The notes under the pieces were generated by a model. That model was not told where the DNA came from and ran no database searches. It saw nothing but the letters and a program-made list of their open reading frames with translations. This document shows, piece by piece, positions 1 through 8,663 of a DNA stretch of 64,000 bases. The DNA comes from Gottfriedia acidiceleris (lineage in GTDB: Bacteria > Bacillota > Bacilli > Bacillales > Bacillaceae_G): the NCBI RefSeq assembly GCF_023115465.1, contig NZ_CP096034.1:3534001-3598000 (forward strand). Direction: 5' to 3'. Position 1 is the first letter of the stretch, and every line of letters begins with the position of its first letter. The position numbers and the translations under genes are program-made.

Positions 1-279
1 TTGAAACTATACTTAATTTTGAGTGGTAATCAAAAATCATTGGAAGTATGCTGTTATGAACAAACTGATCCAACTATAAAAATTTCAAACATAATAATCT
101 TTTTTCATTCATATAAGACAGGCACTATCTACCATGCCAACCTTTATATGAAATGATTGATTTTATTTAGACAAACTATCATCCTAATGGATATGCCCAT
201 TAATAAAATTAAAAATCCTTTTCAGAAATGAACATGTCTGAATAATAAATGATTTATCTTTTTAAGAAAGGAGAAAATC
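1..279. other. Intergenic or partial-gene edge
   Basis: From base 1 one forward frame stays open for 50 codons, ending at a TGA at 151-153. It could be the tail of a gene starting outside the window, but its composition does not resemble a protein family I recognise. The rest is AT-rich upstream DNA of the coat gene. A clear Shine-Dalgarno AAAGGAG sits about 8 bases before the ATG at 280. I see no convincing promoter. Confidence 0.3.
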
Positions 280-945
280 ATGGCAAGTTTCAAAAATTTT
301 CTCAACAAACAAGTTACAATTGAAATTTCCGGTAACAGTAATGTTGATGGAATCTTAATTGAAGTTGGAAATGATTTATTAGTTGTTTTCAATGGTGAAA
401 ATTTCCTTTATATTCCACTACTTCATATTCATAACCTTAGTGAGAGTACAACTGAAGAATCCTATGGTGTTGTTCCGTCATTGCAAGAATTGGAACACGA
501 AAAAGATGAGTTATCTTTACGTAAAGTATTAACTGCAGCCAAAGGAATTTTTGTTGAAATTAATCTTTCAAATAATCGTTCTTTTCATGGCTTTATTACA
601 ACCATCATGAATAATTACTTTGTATTCTATTCACCGATCTATAAAATCATGTATATATCCCTCCAGCATTTAAAGTGGTTAACCCCGTATCTCACAGAAA
701 AAACCCCTTATATGTTAAGTAATAATTTATTACCTGTTAATCCTTCTAATATCCCTCTAGCGCGCACGTTAGACGTTCAATTAAATAAGTTGATTGGTGA
801 ATTAGTCGTAATGAACAGTGGAGAAAATTACGAATATATAGGTAAGTTGAGTTCGATTGACTCAAACTTCATAGAGTTGACTACATCTAGAGGAGAAAGC
901 AAATTAGTAGGTCTTCGTCACTTGAAATCAATTTTTATTCCGTAA
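280..945 (+). CDS. CotB-like spore coat protein (three SH3-like repeats)
   Basis: A 221-residue protein made of three similar ~50-residue units at about residues 4-55, 84-135 and 168-221. Each follows the pattern of a short beta-rich segment, a G-x-L-or-I turn and a closing H-L/I-x-x-L/I. This layout resembles the N-terminal half of the B. subtilis outer coat protein CotB (DUF2642-like repeats). The Ser/Lys-rich C-terminal tail of CotB, which is phosphorylated in B. subtilis, is absent. The start has a good AAAGGAG site, and the gene is followed by its own terminator. In B. subtilis the neighbourhood of fabI also holds coat genes (cotO, cotZ), which fits a coat role. Assignment to CotB itself is tentative; a general DUF2642 coat-associated protein is the alternative. 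Confidence 0.6.
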   Translation: MASFKNFLNKQVTIEISGNSNVDGILIEVGNDLLVVFNGENFLYIPLLHIHNLSESTTEESYGVVPSLQELEHEKDELSLRKVLTAAKGIFVEINLSNNRSFHGFITTIMNNYFVFYSPIYKIMYISLQHLKWLTPYLTEKTPYMLSNNLLPVNPSNIPLARTLDVQLNKLIGELVVMNSGENYEYIGKLSSIDSNFIELTTSRGESKLVGLRHLKSIFIP

Positions 946-978
946 GAATTAATAAAATTAAAATGCCACATTTACAAT

Positions 979-1022
979 AAAAAAGTGCCTATTTATGATC
1001 ATCGTAAGAAGGTACTTTTTTT
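979..1022 (+). terminator. Rho-independent terminator of the CotB-like gene
   Basis: An inverted repeat with arms AAAAAGTGCCT and AGGTACTTTTT (one G-T pair), followed by a T-run, 34 bases after the stop codon. Confidence 0.8.
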
Positions 1023-1288
1023 ATTTGATGAATGTCAGGTTGATTTCCCTAACAGAATGTTTACCCATATAAAGAAGAACGCCTATTTCCTCTGTATTAT
1101 GTTCACTTTTCATAGGGTTAGGGGCATGAGCCTGAGATTCCGTTTCCAGCGGGATGTTTAGCCTAGTAAGTCAATCGAGAATGAACATCACTTTATAAAC
1201 TAATTATTTAAATCTACATCAATAATGATTCACTTAATTCTGTTTTCCCTATAGCTTACTCATGAACCTTTATGATTGTTAGATTCAA
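1023..1288. repeat. Degenerate GGTTGATTTCC-type dispersed repeat; otherwise no gene
   Basis: The gap between the CotB-like gene and fabI holds no plausible reading frame. GGTTGATTTCC at 1038-1048 is the opening of the dispersed core seen better at 29104, 43408 and 63290. The following bases have decayed beyond confident alignment. CTTACTCATGAACC at 1255-1268 is repeated exactly at 17989-18002. Confidence 0.4.
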
Positions 1289-1322
1289 CAAAAAAAAATA
1301 GAAGCCATTTAGACTTCTATTG
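1289..1322 (-). terminator. Terminator of fabI
   Basis: The inverted repeat AATAGAAG...CTTCTATT is followed on the minus strand by a run of nine or more T. It lies just past the fabI stop. Confidence 0.8.
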
Positions 1323-1334
1323 TTCTTACTCTTC

Positions 1335-2105
1335 TTATCCCATTATATGGTATCCTGAATCAACATGAATGTTTTCTCCAGTAATACCTCTTGCTAAGTC
1401 ACTAAATAAGAATAAAGCAGAATCTCCTACTTCTTCTTGTGTTACGTTTCTACGTAACGGTGCTTTTTCTTCGATCTCTTTTAAGATTGTATTAAAGTCG
1501 CCTACTCCTTTTGCAGAAAGCGTTCGGATTGGTCCTGCAGAGATTGAGTTAACGCGAATATTGTATTTCCCTAAATCGTTCGCTAAATAGCGTACAGAAG
1601 CTTCTAGAGCTGCTTTAGATACTCCCATTAGGTTATAATTTTGCATTACACGCTCTCCACCTAAGTAAGTTAGAGTAACAATGCTTCCGCCTTCAACCAT
1701 TAATGGTTTTGCTTCACGAGCTACACCTACTAAAGAGTAAGCACTAATGTTTTGTGATAATAAGTATCCATCACGGCTTGTATCTACAAACTCACCTTTT
1801 AAGTCCTCTTTATTAGCAAAAGCGATACAGTGTGCTACACCATGAATTGTGCCTACTTGCTCTTTAATTGAAGCAAAGCATTTTGCTAAATCTTCATCAC
1901 TAGTTACATCACATTGAACTAAAAGATTGTTAGGATTTTCTAGTGAGTCAGCTAATTCACGAACACCTTTTTCTAATCTTTCATTTGCGTATGTAAAAAT
2001 TAAATTTGCTCCCGCGCTATGTAATGATTGTGCAATACCCCAAGCGATACTACGGAAGTTTGCAACACCCATAACAACAAAAGTTTTTCCTTGCAATGAT
2101 ATCAT
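1335..2105 (-). CDS. fabI: Enoyl-[acyl-carrier-protein] reductase (NADH), FabI
   Basis: The last reduction step of each type II fatty-acid elongation cycle: trans-2-enoyl-ACP to acyl-ACP, in the cytosol. The 256-residue product has the SDR-type nucleotide-binding loop GVANFRSIAWG at about residues 13-23. It has the FabI catalytic set Tyr147, Tyr157 and Lys164 (Y-x6-K spacing) and the SAGPIRTLSA segment typical of FabI. I start at the ATG at 2105 because AAAGGAG lies 9 bases ahead. The upstream ATG at 2114 overlaps that site. The gene is monocistronic with its own promoter and FapR box upstream. Length and motifs match B. subtilis FabI; this is the triclosan-type target enzyme. Confidence 0.97.
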   Translation of the reverse strand: MISLQGKTFVVMGVANFRSIAWGIAQSLHSAGANLIFTYANERLEKGVRELADSLENPNNLLVQCDVTSDEDLAKCFASIKEQVGTIHGVAHCIAFANKEDLKGEFVDTSRDGYLLSQNISAYSLVGVAREAKPLMVEGGSIVTLTYLGGERVMQNYNLMGVSKAALEASVRYLANDLGKYNIRVNSISAGPIRTLSAKGVGDFNTILKEIEEKAPLRRNVTQEEVGDSALFLFSDLARGITGENIHVDSGYHIMG

Positions 2106-2132
2106 ATTCTTCATCTCCTTTATTATTAGTTA

Positions 2133-2179
2133 TTAGTACTAGATACTAAAATAGTAGCACAAATACGATGAATTGGAAA
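2133..2179 (-). promoter_or_regulatory. fabI promoter with FapR operator
   Basis: TTAGTACTAGATACTAA at 2133-2149 is a near-perfect 17-bp FapR palindrome (consensus close to TTAGTACCnnnTACTAA). On the minus strand it lies directly after a candidate -10 TACTAT (2151-2156). A weak -35 TTTCCA (2174-2179) lies 17 bases further upstream. FapR is the malonyl-CoA-sensing repressor of fatty-acid genes; the regulator itself is not in this window. Confidence 0.75.
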
Positions 2180-2356
2180 TAGTAAAGTTATTTATAGCTT
2201 TATCCACAAAAAATATAAATATAATAGTTTATTTAAAAAGAGTTTATAGTTTTGAATTCCTTTAAGGACAAAAATAAATTATAATGATGATTGTCGTACA
2301 TTAAATGTGCCTATTTAAAAGCATACTAATAAAACTTATTATAGAGAGGTGAGGAC

Positions 2357-3520
2357 ATGAAGGAAGACCGTACATCTCCCTTTCAAATTGATTTCAAATT
2401 ACTTTTTATCCTTTTTTGTATTGCCACTGTAAGTTATCTTGCAATTACTAGTGCAATGCCAAGCCTTCCTGCAAATCTAAGAAACATCAATTTCGCGGGA
2501 CAACAAGTTAAATGGTATATCATTGGACTTGTTGGTATTGCCTTTATTATGATTATTGATTTTGATCGATATAAAAATGTTATTTGGTATATGTATGGTT
2601 TTGGACTACTCCTACTACTTGGATTAGAACTGCATATTCCAGGTGCTAAAACCATCAAAGGTGCAACGGCATGGTACACATTACCTGGTATTGGTAACTT
2701 CCAACCATCTGAATTAATGAAAATTTTTATGATTATTATTTTAGGAACGATTATTTCAAGACATAATGAAATGTACGCTGTTCGTGGAAAGAGAGAAGAT
2801 ATTTTACTTTTAGGTAAAATATTCGGTATTTCATTGCCTCCTCTACTACTGATTGCGAAAGAGCCTGACTTAGGTAATACAATGGTTATGTGTGCAATTA
2901 TCGCAACAATGATCTTAATTTCTGGAATTCGTTGGCGCTATATTCTTGGACTAGTTTTATTAACGATTGGCCTTGGTGCTTTCATGGTTTATCTATACTT
3001 TTATCATTTTGAATTTTTCACATCACATGTGCTTGAGGAATACCAGTTAAATCGTTTTTACGGTTGGTTAGCACCGTATGAATACCCTTCACAAGGTTAT
3101 CAGCTTACACAGGCATTAATGGCAGCTGGTTCTGGTTTGCTTACAGGTAAAGGGTTTCATAACGGTGAAGCATACTTCCCTGAGCCGCATACAGATTTTA
3201 TTTTCACAGTAATCTGCGAACAATACGGGTTCATAGGAGCAAGTGTAGTCATTTCATTATTCTTCTTATTAATTTATCGAATGATTCATATCGCTTTAGA
3301 AAGTAACGACAAATTTGGAAGCTATCTTTGTGCTGGTGTAGTCGGTATGTTTACTTTCCAGATTTTCCAAAATATTGGTATGACGATTGGTCTACTACCA
3401 ATTACAGGGATTACTCTACCATTCGTTAGTTACGGAGGAAGTTCACTTGCAACTAATCTTCTAGCAATTGGATTCATTCTTAATGTAAGATCTAGAACAA
3501 ATAAGTATATGTTTGACTAA
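2357..3520 (+). CDS. FtsW/RodA/SpoVE-family peptidoglycan polymerase (RodA-like)
   Basis: A 387-residue polytopic membrane protein with about ten hydrophobic segments. It is a SEDS glycosyltransferase that polymerises lipid II into glycan strands beside a class B penicillin-binding protein. Visible family motifs are FQPSELMK (about residue 115), KEPDLGNTMV, the extracellular HTDFIF containing the catalytic Asp, and PFVSYGGSS near the C terminus. The H-T-D-F-I-F form favours RodA over FtsW. GAGGTGAGG precedes the ATG. It stands alone between two terminators, so the partner enzyme must be elsewhere. B. subtilis has no such gene at this spot; it may be an extra RodA paralogue. Confidence 0.85.
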   Translation: MKEDRTSPFQIDFKLLFILFCIATVSYLAITSAMPSLPANLRNINFAGQQVKWYIIGLVGIAFIMIIDFDRYKNVIWYMYGFGLLLLLGLELHIPGAKTIKGATAWYTLPGIGNFQPSELMKIFMIIILGTIISRHNEMYAVRGKREDILLLGKIFGISLPPLLLIAKEPDLGNTMVMCAIIATMILISGIRWRYILGLVLLTIGLGAFMVYLYFYHFEFFTSHVLEEYQLNRFYGWLAPYEYPSQGYQLTQALMAAGSGLLTGKGFHNGEAYFPEPHTDFIFTVICEQYGFIGASVVISLFFLLIYRMIHIALESNDKFGSYLCAGVVGMFTFQIFQNIGMTIGLLPITGITLPFVSYGGSSLATNLLAIGFILNVRSRTNKYMFD

Positions 3521-3541
3521 TAGAGTAGAAATACAAAAAAC

Positions 3542-3586
3542 AGGGGTAAAAGATCTAATCAAGATCTTTGCCCCTTCTTTTTTTAT
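3542..3586 (+). terminator. Terminator of the rodA-like gene
   Basis: Arms AGGGGTAAAAGATCT and AGATCTTTGCCCCT with a T-rich tail, 20 bases after the stop. Confidence 0.85.
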
Positions 3587-3684
3587 ATTAGCAATACTCT
3601 TTTTGGAAGGTTCTTTTAGGCTGCTTTTTTGGGGCATACTACGATTATTACTAGTTGAAATAACAAACTAAAAGGATTGATAGG

Positions 3685-4443
3685 ATGAAATACGATATTA
3701 TAGGCGATATTCATGGTTGTTATAATGAATTTGTTGAATTAACTAAAAAACTTGGTTATTCGTGGGAGAATAATATTCCTGTTCACCCTGAAAATCGAAA
3801 GTTAGTTTTTGTTGGTGATTTAACGGATCGTGGACCTAATTCGCTTGCAGTTATAAAAGTAGTCTATGAACTTGTGATGAAGCATAAGAAAGCACATTAT
3901 TCACCAGGGAATCATTGTAATAAACTTTATCGCTATTTTCTTGGTCGCAATGTAAAAATTCAACATGGACTTGAAACAACAGTTGCTGAATTAGAATCAG
4001 TAAGCGGGAAAGAAAGGAGCCATTATCAAGCATCGTTTAAAAAACTTTATGAAGGCTCCCCGCTTTATAATGTTTTAGATAATGGAAAATTAGTTGTTAG
4101 TCATGCTGGTATACGTGAGGACATGATTGGTAAGCATTCAAATAATGTTAAAACATTCGTTTTATATGGAGACATAAATGGAGAAGTGCTTCCAAATGGT
4201 ATGCCTGTAAGAAAAGATTGGGCAAAAGATTACAAAGGTAAAGCATTAATTGTTTATGGTCATACTCCAATTAAAGAACCAAGAGAATTAAATAATACAA
4301 TTAATATTGATACTGGTGCTGTCTTCGGTGGTAAACTAACAGCATTTTCGTATCCGGAACAAAAATATACCCATGTAGAATCATCCATGCCATACATTGA
4401 AGAAAAATTTAGTTTTTACGAAGAAAAAGAGAGCAGAGTATAG
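3685..4443 (+). CDS. prpE: Bis(5'-nucleosyl)-tetraphosphatase PrpE (PPP-family phosphoesterase)
   Basis: 252 residues with metallophosphoesterase motifs in order: GDIHG (7-11), GDLTDRG (44-50), GNH (75-77), then SHAG and YGHT further on. These residues bind the two-metal centre. B. subtilis PrpE (244 aa) has the same GNHCNK variant and hydrolyses Ap4A asymmetrically; it has been linked to germination. As in B. subtilis it lies next to the yjbO-nadF-sasB-yjbL cluster, but here it points towards that cluster. AAAGGATTGATAGG precedes the ATG. The last ~20 residues are charged and poorly conserved. Confidence 0.9.
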   Translation: MKYDIIGDIHGCYNEFVELTKKLGYSWENNIPVHPENRKLVFVGDLTDRGPNSLAVIKVVYELVMKHKKAHYSPGNHCNKLYRYFLGRNVKIQHGLETTVAELESVSGKERSHYQASFKKLYEGSPLYNVLDNGKLVVSHAGIREDMIGKHSNNVKTFVLYGDINGEVLPNGMPVRKDWAKDYKGKALIVYGHTPIKEPRELNNTINIDTGAVFGGKLTAFSYPEQKYTHVESSMPYIEEKFSFYEEKESRV

Positions 4444-4455
4444 GAAAATAGATAT

Positions 4456-4492
4456 AAAAAAAGTAGGTTTCTGATCGGAACCTACTTTTTGC
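4456..4492 (+). terminator. Terminator of prpE
   Basis: Arms AAAGTAGGTT and AACCTACTTT then T5. A second hairpin (GCTGATAA...TTATCAGC, 4491-4519) follows directly. Confidence 0.8.
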
Positions 4493-4634
4493 TGATAATG
4501 TAAGCGCTCACTTATCAGCTTAATATATTAGTCTCTTCCATCCCCATGGAGAAACACTACATACTAAAAATAAGCTATTATTCATATATTGTCAATAAAT
4601 TATACAAAATTTAGACAAATATATTACTTGACAT

Positions 4635-5522
4635 TCACCAATCCAATAACCTCTCTAAATCAGCAGGTAAAGCGATTTCAAAGTTTTTTTCCGTTTCATC
4701 AATTGGATGAACAAATGACAATTGATAACTATGCAAGGCCTGTCTTTTTAATCGATCAGTATTACCACCATATAAGTCATCCCCGATTAGTGGATGTCCA
4801 ATGGAAGACATATGGACACGGATTTGATGTGTTCTACCTGTTTCTAATTCTAATTCAACAACTGAGTAGTCCCTATTTACTAAAAGGACTTTATAATATG
4901 TGATTGCTTCTTGTCCCTCTTCAGAAACAATTCTCTCGATAATACTATCACTTTTCCTAGCAATTTTTGCTCTTATTACACCTTCTGTATCATTCATTTG
5001 CCCATGAACAATAGCTAAATACTTTCTTTGTACATTTTTTAATTCATTTTTCGAAAACAAATAATGTATATAACGATTTTTGGCAACTAACATTAAACCC
5101 GAAGTATCTTTGTCTAATCGAGTTACAATATGGATGGTCGATTGGAGCCCAATTGTTTGATAATAAAATAATAATCCATTTGCAACTGTACCATTCGGAT
5201 GCTCTCTAGAAGGTATACTTGGTATTCCAAAAGGTTTATTTATGACCAAAACAGCATCATCTTCATAAACAATTTCAAAAGGAATATCTTCAGCTATTAG
5301 ATCCTCACTTGGTTTCTCGATTGGAAAATAGATTTGTACTAGATCTAATTCTTGTAATATCGTACGGACAGTTTTTTCTACACCGTTTACTGTAATTTTT
5401 CCACCTTGAAATTTTATATCTGTGAGAGCACGTTTAGAGAGCTCCTTTAATTTAAGAAACTCTCTAAGTAAAATTCCATTATGTTCTTTTTTTACTTCCC
5501 ATGATAAACTAAATTGCTTCAT
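4635..5522 (-). CDS. RluA/RluD-family pseudouridine synthase (YjbO)
   Basis: 295 residues. Isomerises uridine to pseudouridine in structured RNA, probably rRNA. An N-terminal S4-like RNA-binding segment (about residues 15-75) precedes the catalytic domain. The catalytic domain carries the family motif HxVTRLDKDTSGL with the catalytic Asp, and later the R-T-H-Q-I-R motif. It starts 13 bases after the nadF stop with GGTGA ahead of ATG 5522. The longer frame would run into nadF and adds unrelated residues. It is the last gene of the sasB-nadF-yjbO operon, matching B. subtilis yjbO. Confidence 0.92.
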   Translation of the reverse strand: MKQFSLSWEVKKEHNGILLREFLKLKELSKRALTDIKFQGGKITVNGVEKTVRTILQELDLVQIYFPIEKPSEDLIAEDIPFEIVYEDDAVLVINKPFGIPSIPSREHPNGTVANGLLFYYQTIGLQSTIHIVTRLDKDTSGLMLVAKNRYIHYLFSKNELKNVQRKYLAIVHGQMNDTEGVIRAKIARKSDSIIERIVSEEGQEAITYYKVLLVNRDYSVVELELETGRTHQIRVHMSSIGHPLIGDDLYGGNTDRLKRQALHSYQLSFVHPIDETEKNFEIALPADLERLLDW

Positions 5523-5535
5523 ATTCTTCACCATT

Positions 5536-6327
5536 TTATTTAACAAAAGAATCAACGACACGCTTCCAAAATGGAAATGGTCTAAAACGTGCAAAACGTA
5601 CTTTTTCATGCGCTACTCGACATTGAATCGATTTAACATCTTGATGTACGATTGTTTTATGATCTAATGTAATTTGAAAATTTGCGTTTCTTACAGGTTT
5701 AAGTAAGCAAGTATGATGTTTAGGTAAAACAAGTGGTGAACCAATAGTACGAAAAACCCGATTATTAATTGAAGCCATCTCAGCAATTTGAATCGCTTCA
5801 ATTGATGGATGAATAATTGCTCCACCAAGTGCTTTATTATACGCTGTACTACCTGAAGGTGTTGAAATACAAAGACCGTCACCTCTAAATGTCTCAAAAT
5901 GCTGACCTTTTATTTCAACATCAATCACTAATGTACCTTCAAGACCTTTGATCGTACATTCATTTAAAGCTAATGTTTGCATTTCTTTTCTTCCATCCTT
6001 ATAACGGATGATTACTTCCAATAAAGGATATTCAACTACTTGAAATGGAGTCTTGGCAATTGCAATAACAAGCTTTTCTACCTCACTTGGTACCCAATCA
6101 GCATAAAACCCTAAATGCCCAGTATGAACCCCTACGAAAGATACTTTATCGAGAAGATGAGTGTAATTATGAAAAGCATGAAGTAAGGTCCCGTCACCAC
6201 CTACAGATATGACAATTTCAGGCTCTTCCTCATCAAATTTAAAATTAAAACTCTCTAAATAATCTCTCATTCGTTTCGTCAGTTCATTGGACTCTTGATC
6301 GCCCTTAGACATAATTACGAATTTCAT
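5536..6327 (-). CDS. nadF: NAD kinase (ATP/polyphosphate-dependent)
   Basis: 263 residues. Phosphorylates NAD at the 2'-OH to make NADP. The signature GGDGT stands at residues 43-47, with the VHTGHLGFY segment and the [12 protein letters not shown] substrate loop following. Length matches B. subtilis NadF/PpnK (YjbN, 266 aa). Upstream, sasB ends 15 bases before the start; downstream, yjbO starts 13 bases after the stop, so one transcript is likely. Confidence 0.96.
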   Translation of the reverse strand: MKFVIMSKGDQESNELTKRMRDYLESFNFKFDEEEPEIVISVGGDGTLLHAFHNYTHLLDKVSFVGVHTGHLGFYADWVPSEVEKLVIAIAKTPFQVVEYPLLEVIIRYKDGRKEMQTLALNECTIKGLEGTLVIDVEIKGQHFETFRGDGLCISTPSGSTAYNKALGGAIIHPSIEAIQIAEMASINNRVFRTIGSPLVLPKHHTCLLKPVRNANFQITLDHKTIVHQDVKSIQCRVAHEKVRFARFRPFPFWKRVVDSFVK

Positions 6328-6342
6328 TTTCTCGCCCTTTCC

Positions 6343-6966
6343 TTATTGGTCGTTTTTTTTCGAAAACTCTGCTTGCGCCTCTTGAATCTCTCCTCTAATA
6401 AGGGACATTTCTTCATCTAATAGAAACGCTGCTTCAGCCGCTCTTTGTAATCGTTCATGAATATTTTCGGGATATTTCCCTTTATACTTATAATTTAAAG
6501 AATGCTCTATTGTTGCCCAAAAATTCATCGCAAGAGTTCTTATTTGAATTTCAACTAAAACTTTTCGTTCACCTTCAATTGTTTGAACTGGATATTCAAC
6601 AACTACGTGATAAGAACGATATCCGCTATTCTTTTTATTTGTAATATAATCTCGCTCTTCGACAATAGTAAAATCTTTACGTTTACGAAGAAACTCCACT
6701 ACATTTTTAATATCCTCTACAAATTGGCACATCATTCTAAGACCGGCAATATCCTGTAATTCAGTTTCTAAATTCGCTAAAGGTATTCCTTTTCTTATTG
6801 TCTTATTAACAATGCTGTGAATAGGCTTAACTCTCCCAGTTACAAACTCAATTGGGGAATGCTGATTAGTTTCTTCAAACTGTTTTCTAATCCCTTTTAA
6901 CTTTACTTTCAATTCATTTACTGCTTGTTCATAAGGTGCTAAAAAACTTTCCCATTGACCATTCAT
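6343..6966 (-). CDS. sasB: Small alarmone synthetase, (p)ppGpp synthesis (SasB/RelQ, YjbM)
   Basis: 207 residues, synthetase domain only, without the HD hydrolase, TGS or ACT domains of RelA. Transfers pyrophosphate from ATP to GDP or GTP to make alarmones. Recognisable motifs are SGYRSYHVVV in the middle and the VEIQIRT-x-AMNFWATIEH segment typical of RelQ. Length and position (between yjbL and nadF) match B. subtilis YjbM/SasB, a tetramer allosterically activated by pppGpp. Confidence 0.93.
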   Translation of the reverse strand: MNGQWESFLAPYEQAVNELKVKLKGIRKQFEETNQHSPIEFVTGRVKPIHSIVNKTIRKGIPLANLETELQDIAGLRMMCQFVEDIKNVVEFLRKRKDFTIVEERDYITNKKNSGYRSYHVVVEYPVQTIEGERKVLVEIQIRTLAMNFWATIEHSLNYKYKGKYPENIHERLQRAAEAAFLLDEEMSLIRGEIQEAQAEFSKKNDQ

Positions 6967-6981
6967 CCAATCACCACCAAC

Positions 6982-7365
6982 TTACTTCTCTTCTAAAAAT
7001 GCACTTTGAACTTGCTTAACAAATTCTTCTCCATAGTTAAAATTACCTTCAACATTTTGGATTAAATAAGTTAACTCTTCATTCCAATTATTTAGTGACA
7101 GACTCTTTTCACCGACCTTTAAAAATACATTTAAATTTTGATCATTTGCTTTTTTCAAGTCCGACCAATACTCATAAGGAACTGTAACATATACAAATTC
7201 TTCATTTTCTTCTAATATATACAATAGTGAACCTTGGTCTGAGTCAGCAATCATTGTTCCTACTTCATGACACTGTTCTAAATTTATTTTTGTATCGTCG
7301 ATTAACAAAAATAAACCATCTTCATTTATATTTATTCTATTTATTTCAAGCATTTTTCTCATCAC
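6982..7365 (-). CDS. UPF0738-family protein (YjbL-like)
   Basis: 127 residues, acidic, no membrane segment or signal peptide. I recognise it as the UPF0738/YjbL family mainly by size, sequence character and its fixed place ahead of sasB-nadF-yjbO. Function is not known. The start may be the first or second Met (MMRKM); the ribosome-binding signal is weak (AGGTTGAGG about 10 bases upstream). It is likely the first gene of the sasB operon and is divergent from yjbK. Confidence 0.75.
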   Translation of the reverse strand: MMRKMLEINRININEDGLFLLIDDTKINLEQCHEVGTMIADSDQGSLLYILEENEEFVYVTVPYEYWSDLKKANDQNLNVFLKVGEKSLSLNNWNEELTYLIQNVEGNFNYGEEFVKQVQSAFLEEK

Positions 7366-7497
7366 TAAAACCTCAACCTTTTTAATGTATGTATTTTATT
7401 TAAATTTGACCATTTCTATTGTAACATATCAAATAGAAAATAGACGAAGACTAGCACATTCAATAACAAAAATAATACTAAAAATAAGGAGTTATTT
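7366..7497. promoter_or_regulatory. Divergent intergenic region, yjbL / yjbK
   Basis: 132 bases of AT-rich DNA between two divergent genes must contain both promoters. I could not pick a convincing -35/-10 pair. AAGGAG lies 7 bases ahead of the yjbK ATG. Confidence 0.4.
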
Positions 7498-8088
7498 ATG
7501 GCTAAAGAAATTGAAATTGAATTTAAAAACTTATTAACAAAAGAGGAATTTGAAAAGCTTAAATCGTATTTCCAAGTTAACGAGTCAAGTTTCCAATCAC
7601 AAACTAATTATTATTTTGAGACTCCTAATTTTACAATTAAAGAACATGGTGGAGCTTTAAGAATCCGAAAAAAGTCATTAACTTCATATACTTTAACGTT
7701 AAAAATAAAACAAGCAGTCGGACATTTAGAAATTAATCAAAAAATTAGTGAAACTGAAGCATCAACTATGCTAAAAACATATGTTCTTCCAGATGGAGAA
7801 GTAAAAGATTATATCAACGACGTACAATTAAACTTAAATGCCCTAGAATTAATAGGTGACTTAACAACAAACAGAGTAGAATTTCCATATGAAAGTGGAC
7901 TCTTAGTTTTAGACCATAGTACATATTTAAATCACGAGGATTTTGAGTTAGAATTCGAAGTTTCAGACGAAAACATTGGTAAACAACAGTTCATCGATCT
8001 ATTAGAGGATCTTCAAATTCCTCAACGTAAAACATTAAATAAAATAAGACGCTTTTTTAATGTTAAGCAAGGTAATCAAGGTAAGTGA
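7498..8088 (+). CDS. CYTH-domain protein (YjbK-like triphosphate tunnel enzyme)
   Basis: 196 residues. The N terminus EIEIEFK is the ExExK signature of CYTH proteins, whose eight-stranded tunnel binds triphosphate groups and divalent metal. Further alternating basic and acidic patches (RIRKK, TLTLKIK, ELEFEVS) fit the tunnel walls. Known family activities are triphosphatase, thiamine triphosphatase and adenylate cyclase; the substrate here cannot be told. It matches B. subtilis yjbK in position, adjacent to an alarmone synthetase gene. Confidence 0.85.
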   Translation: MAKEIEIEFKNLLTKEEFEKLKSYFQVNESSFQSQTNYYFETPNFTIKEHGGALRIRKKSLTSYTLTLKIKQAVGHLEINQKISETEASTMLKTYVLPDGEVKDYINDVQLNLNALELIGDLTTNRVEFPYESGLLVLDHSTYLNHEDFELEFEVSDENIGKQQFIDLLEDLQIPQRKTLNKIRRFFNVKQGNQGK

Positions 8089-8110
8089 AATATAAGCAGC
8101 ATTTAATTTA

Positions 8111-8152
8111 AACGCCGGAGAAACCTAAAGGGTATAATTCGGCGTTTTTTAA
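8111..8152 (+). terminator. Terminator of yjbK
   Basis: AACGCCG...CGGCGTT stem with a long loop and a T6 tail. Confidence 0.8.
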
Positions 8153-8663
8153 TAGATAGCCGATTTTATCAATCTTTTTATTGAAAAATAGAAGATTTTA
8201 CTAAACTTTTTAAACGATTAACGATCATTAAAGTCGTTTTACTAGTTTGCCATAAGAAAATAACTACTTTTGTCCACTTTATGCCTTAACCAGTATTGGT
8301 ATTAATTTCTCTTATTTGCAATTCCTAAGGCTTTAATTGAAGTTTTGCGATTTTGGAATTTCATTTGAAGATCATCCTTTATTTGCACAGATAGAATCCT
8401 TATTCGCATACCAGACCTTTTTCCTCGCTTCCGTTTCCAATATTATTTTGCAATCCGCTTTGACTTCTCAGACACCCTTTTTATCACCATACTCTAATGA
8501 ATTAAGGAAATATTAATAGATTAATGAAAAATAGTGCATCATATTTGAAATATTAACTTTCCGTTGCTACAATACCATTAGAGAAGAAACGTGTTATATC
8601 TTACAAATTAATTTTCAAGTCTGTTATAGTACGGACGTATGAATTGCATTAAGGGTGAAATAT
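8153..8663. other. Gene-free gap between yjbK and spxH
   Basis: About 500 bases with stops in all frames. B. subtilis carries yjbJ and the truncated-globin gene yjbI here; I see no remnant of either. AAACGA...TCGTTT around 8210-8240 can form a weak hairpin. The spxH promoter must lie in the last ~100 bases. Confidence 0.5.

Noticed and set aside
4491-4519. GCTGATAA...TTATCAGC hairpin as a separate operator
   Set aside because: It directly follows the prpE terminator with no neighbouring promoter; probably just part of the terminator region.
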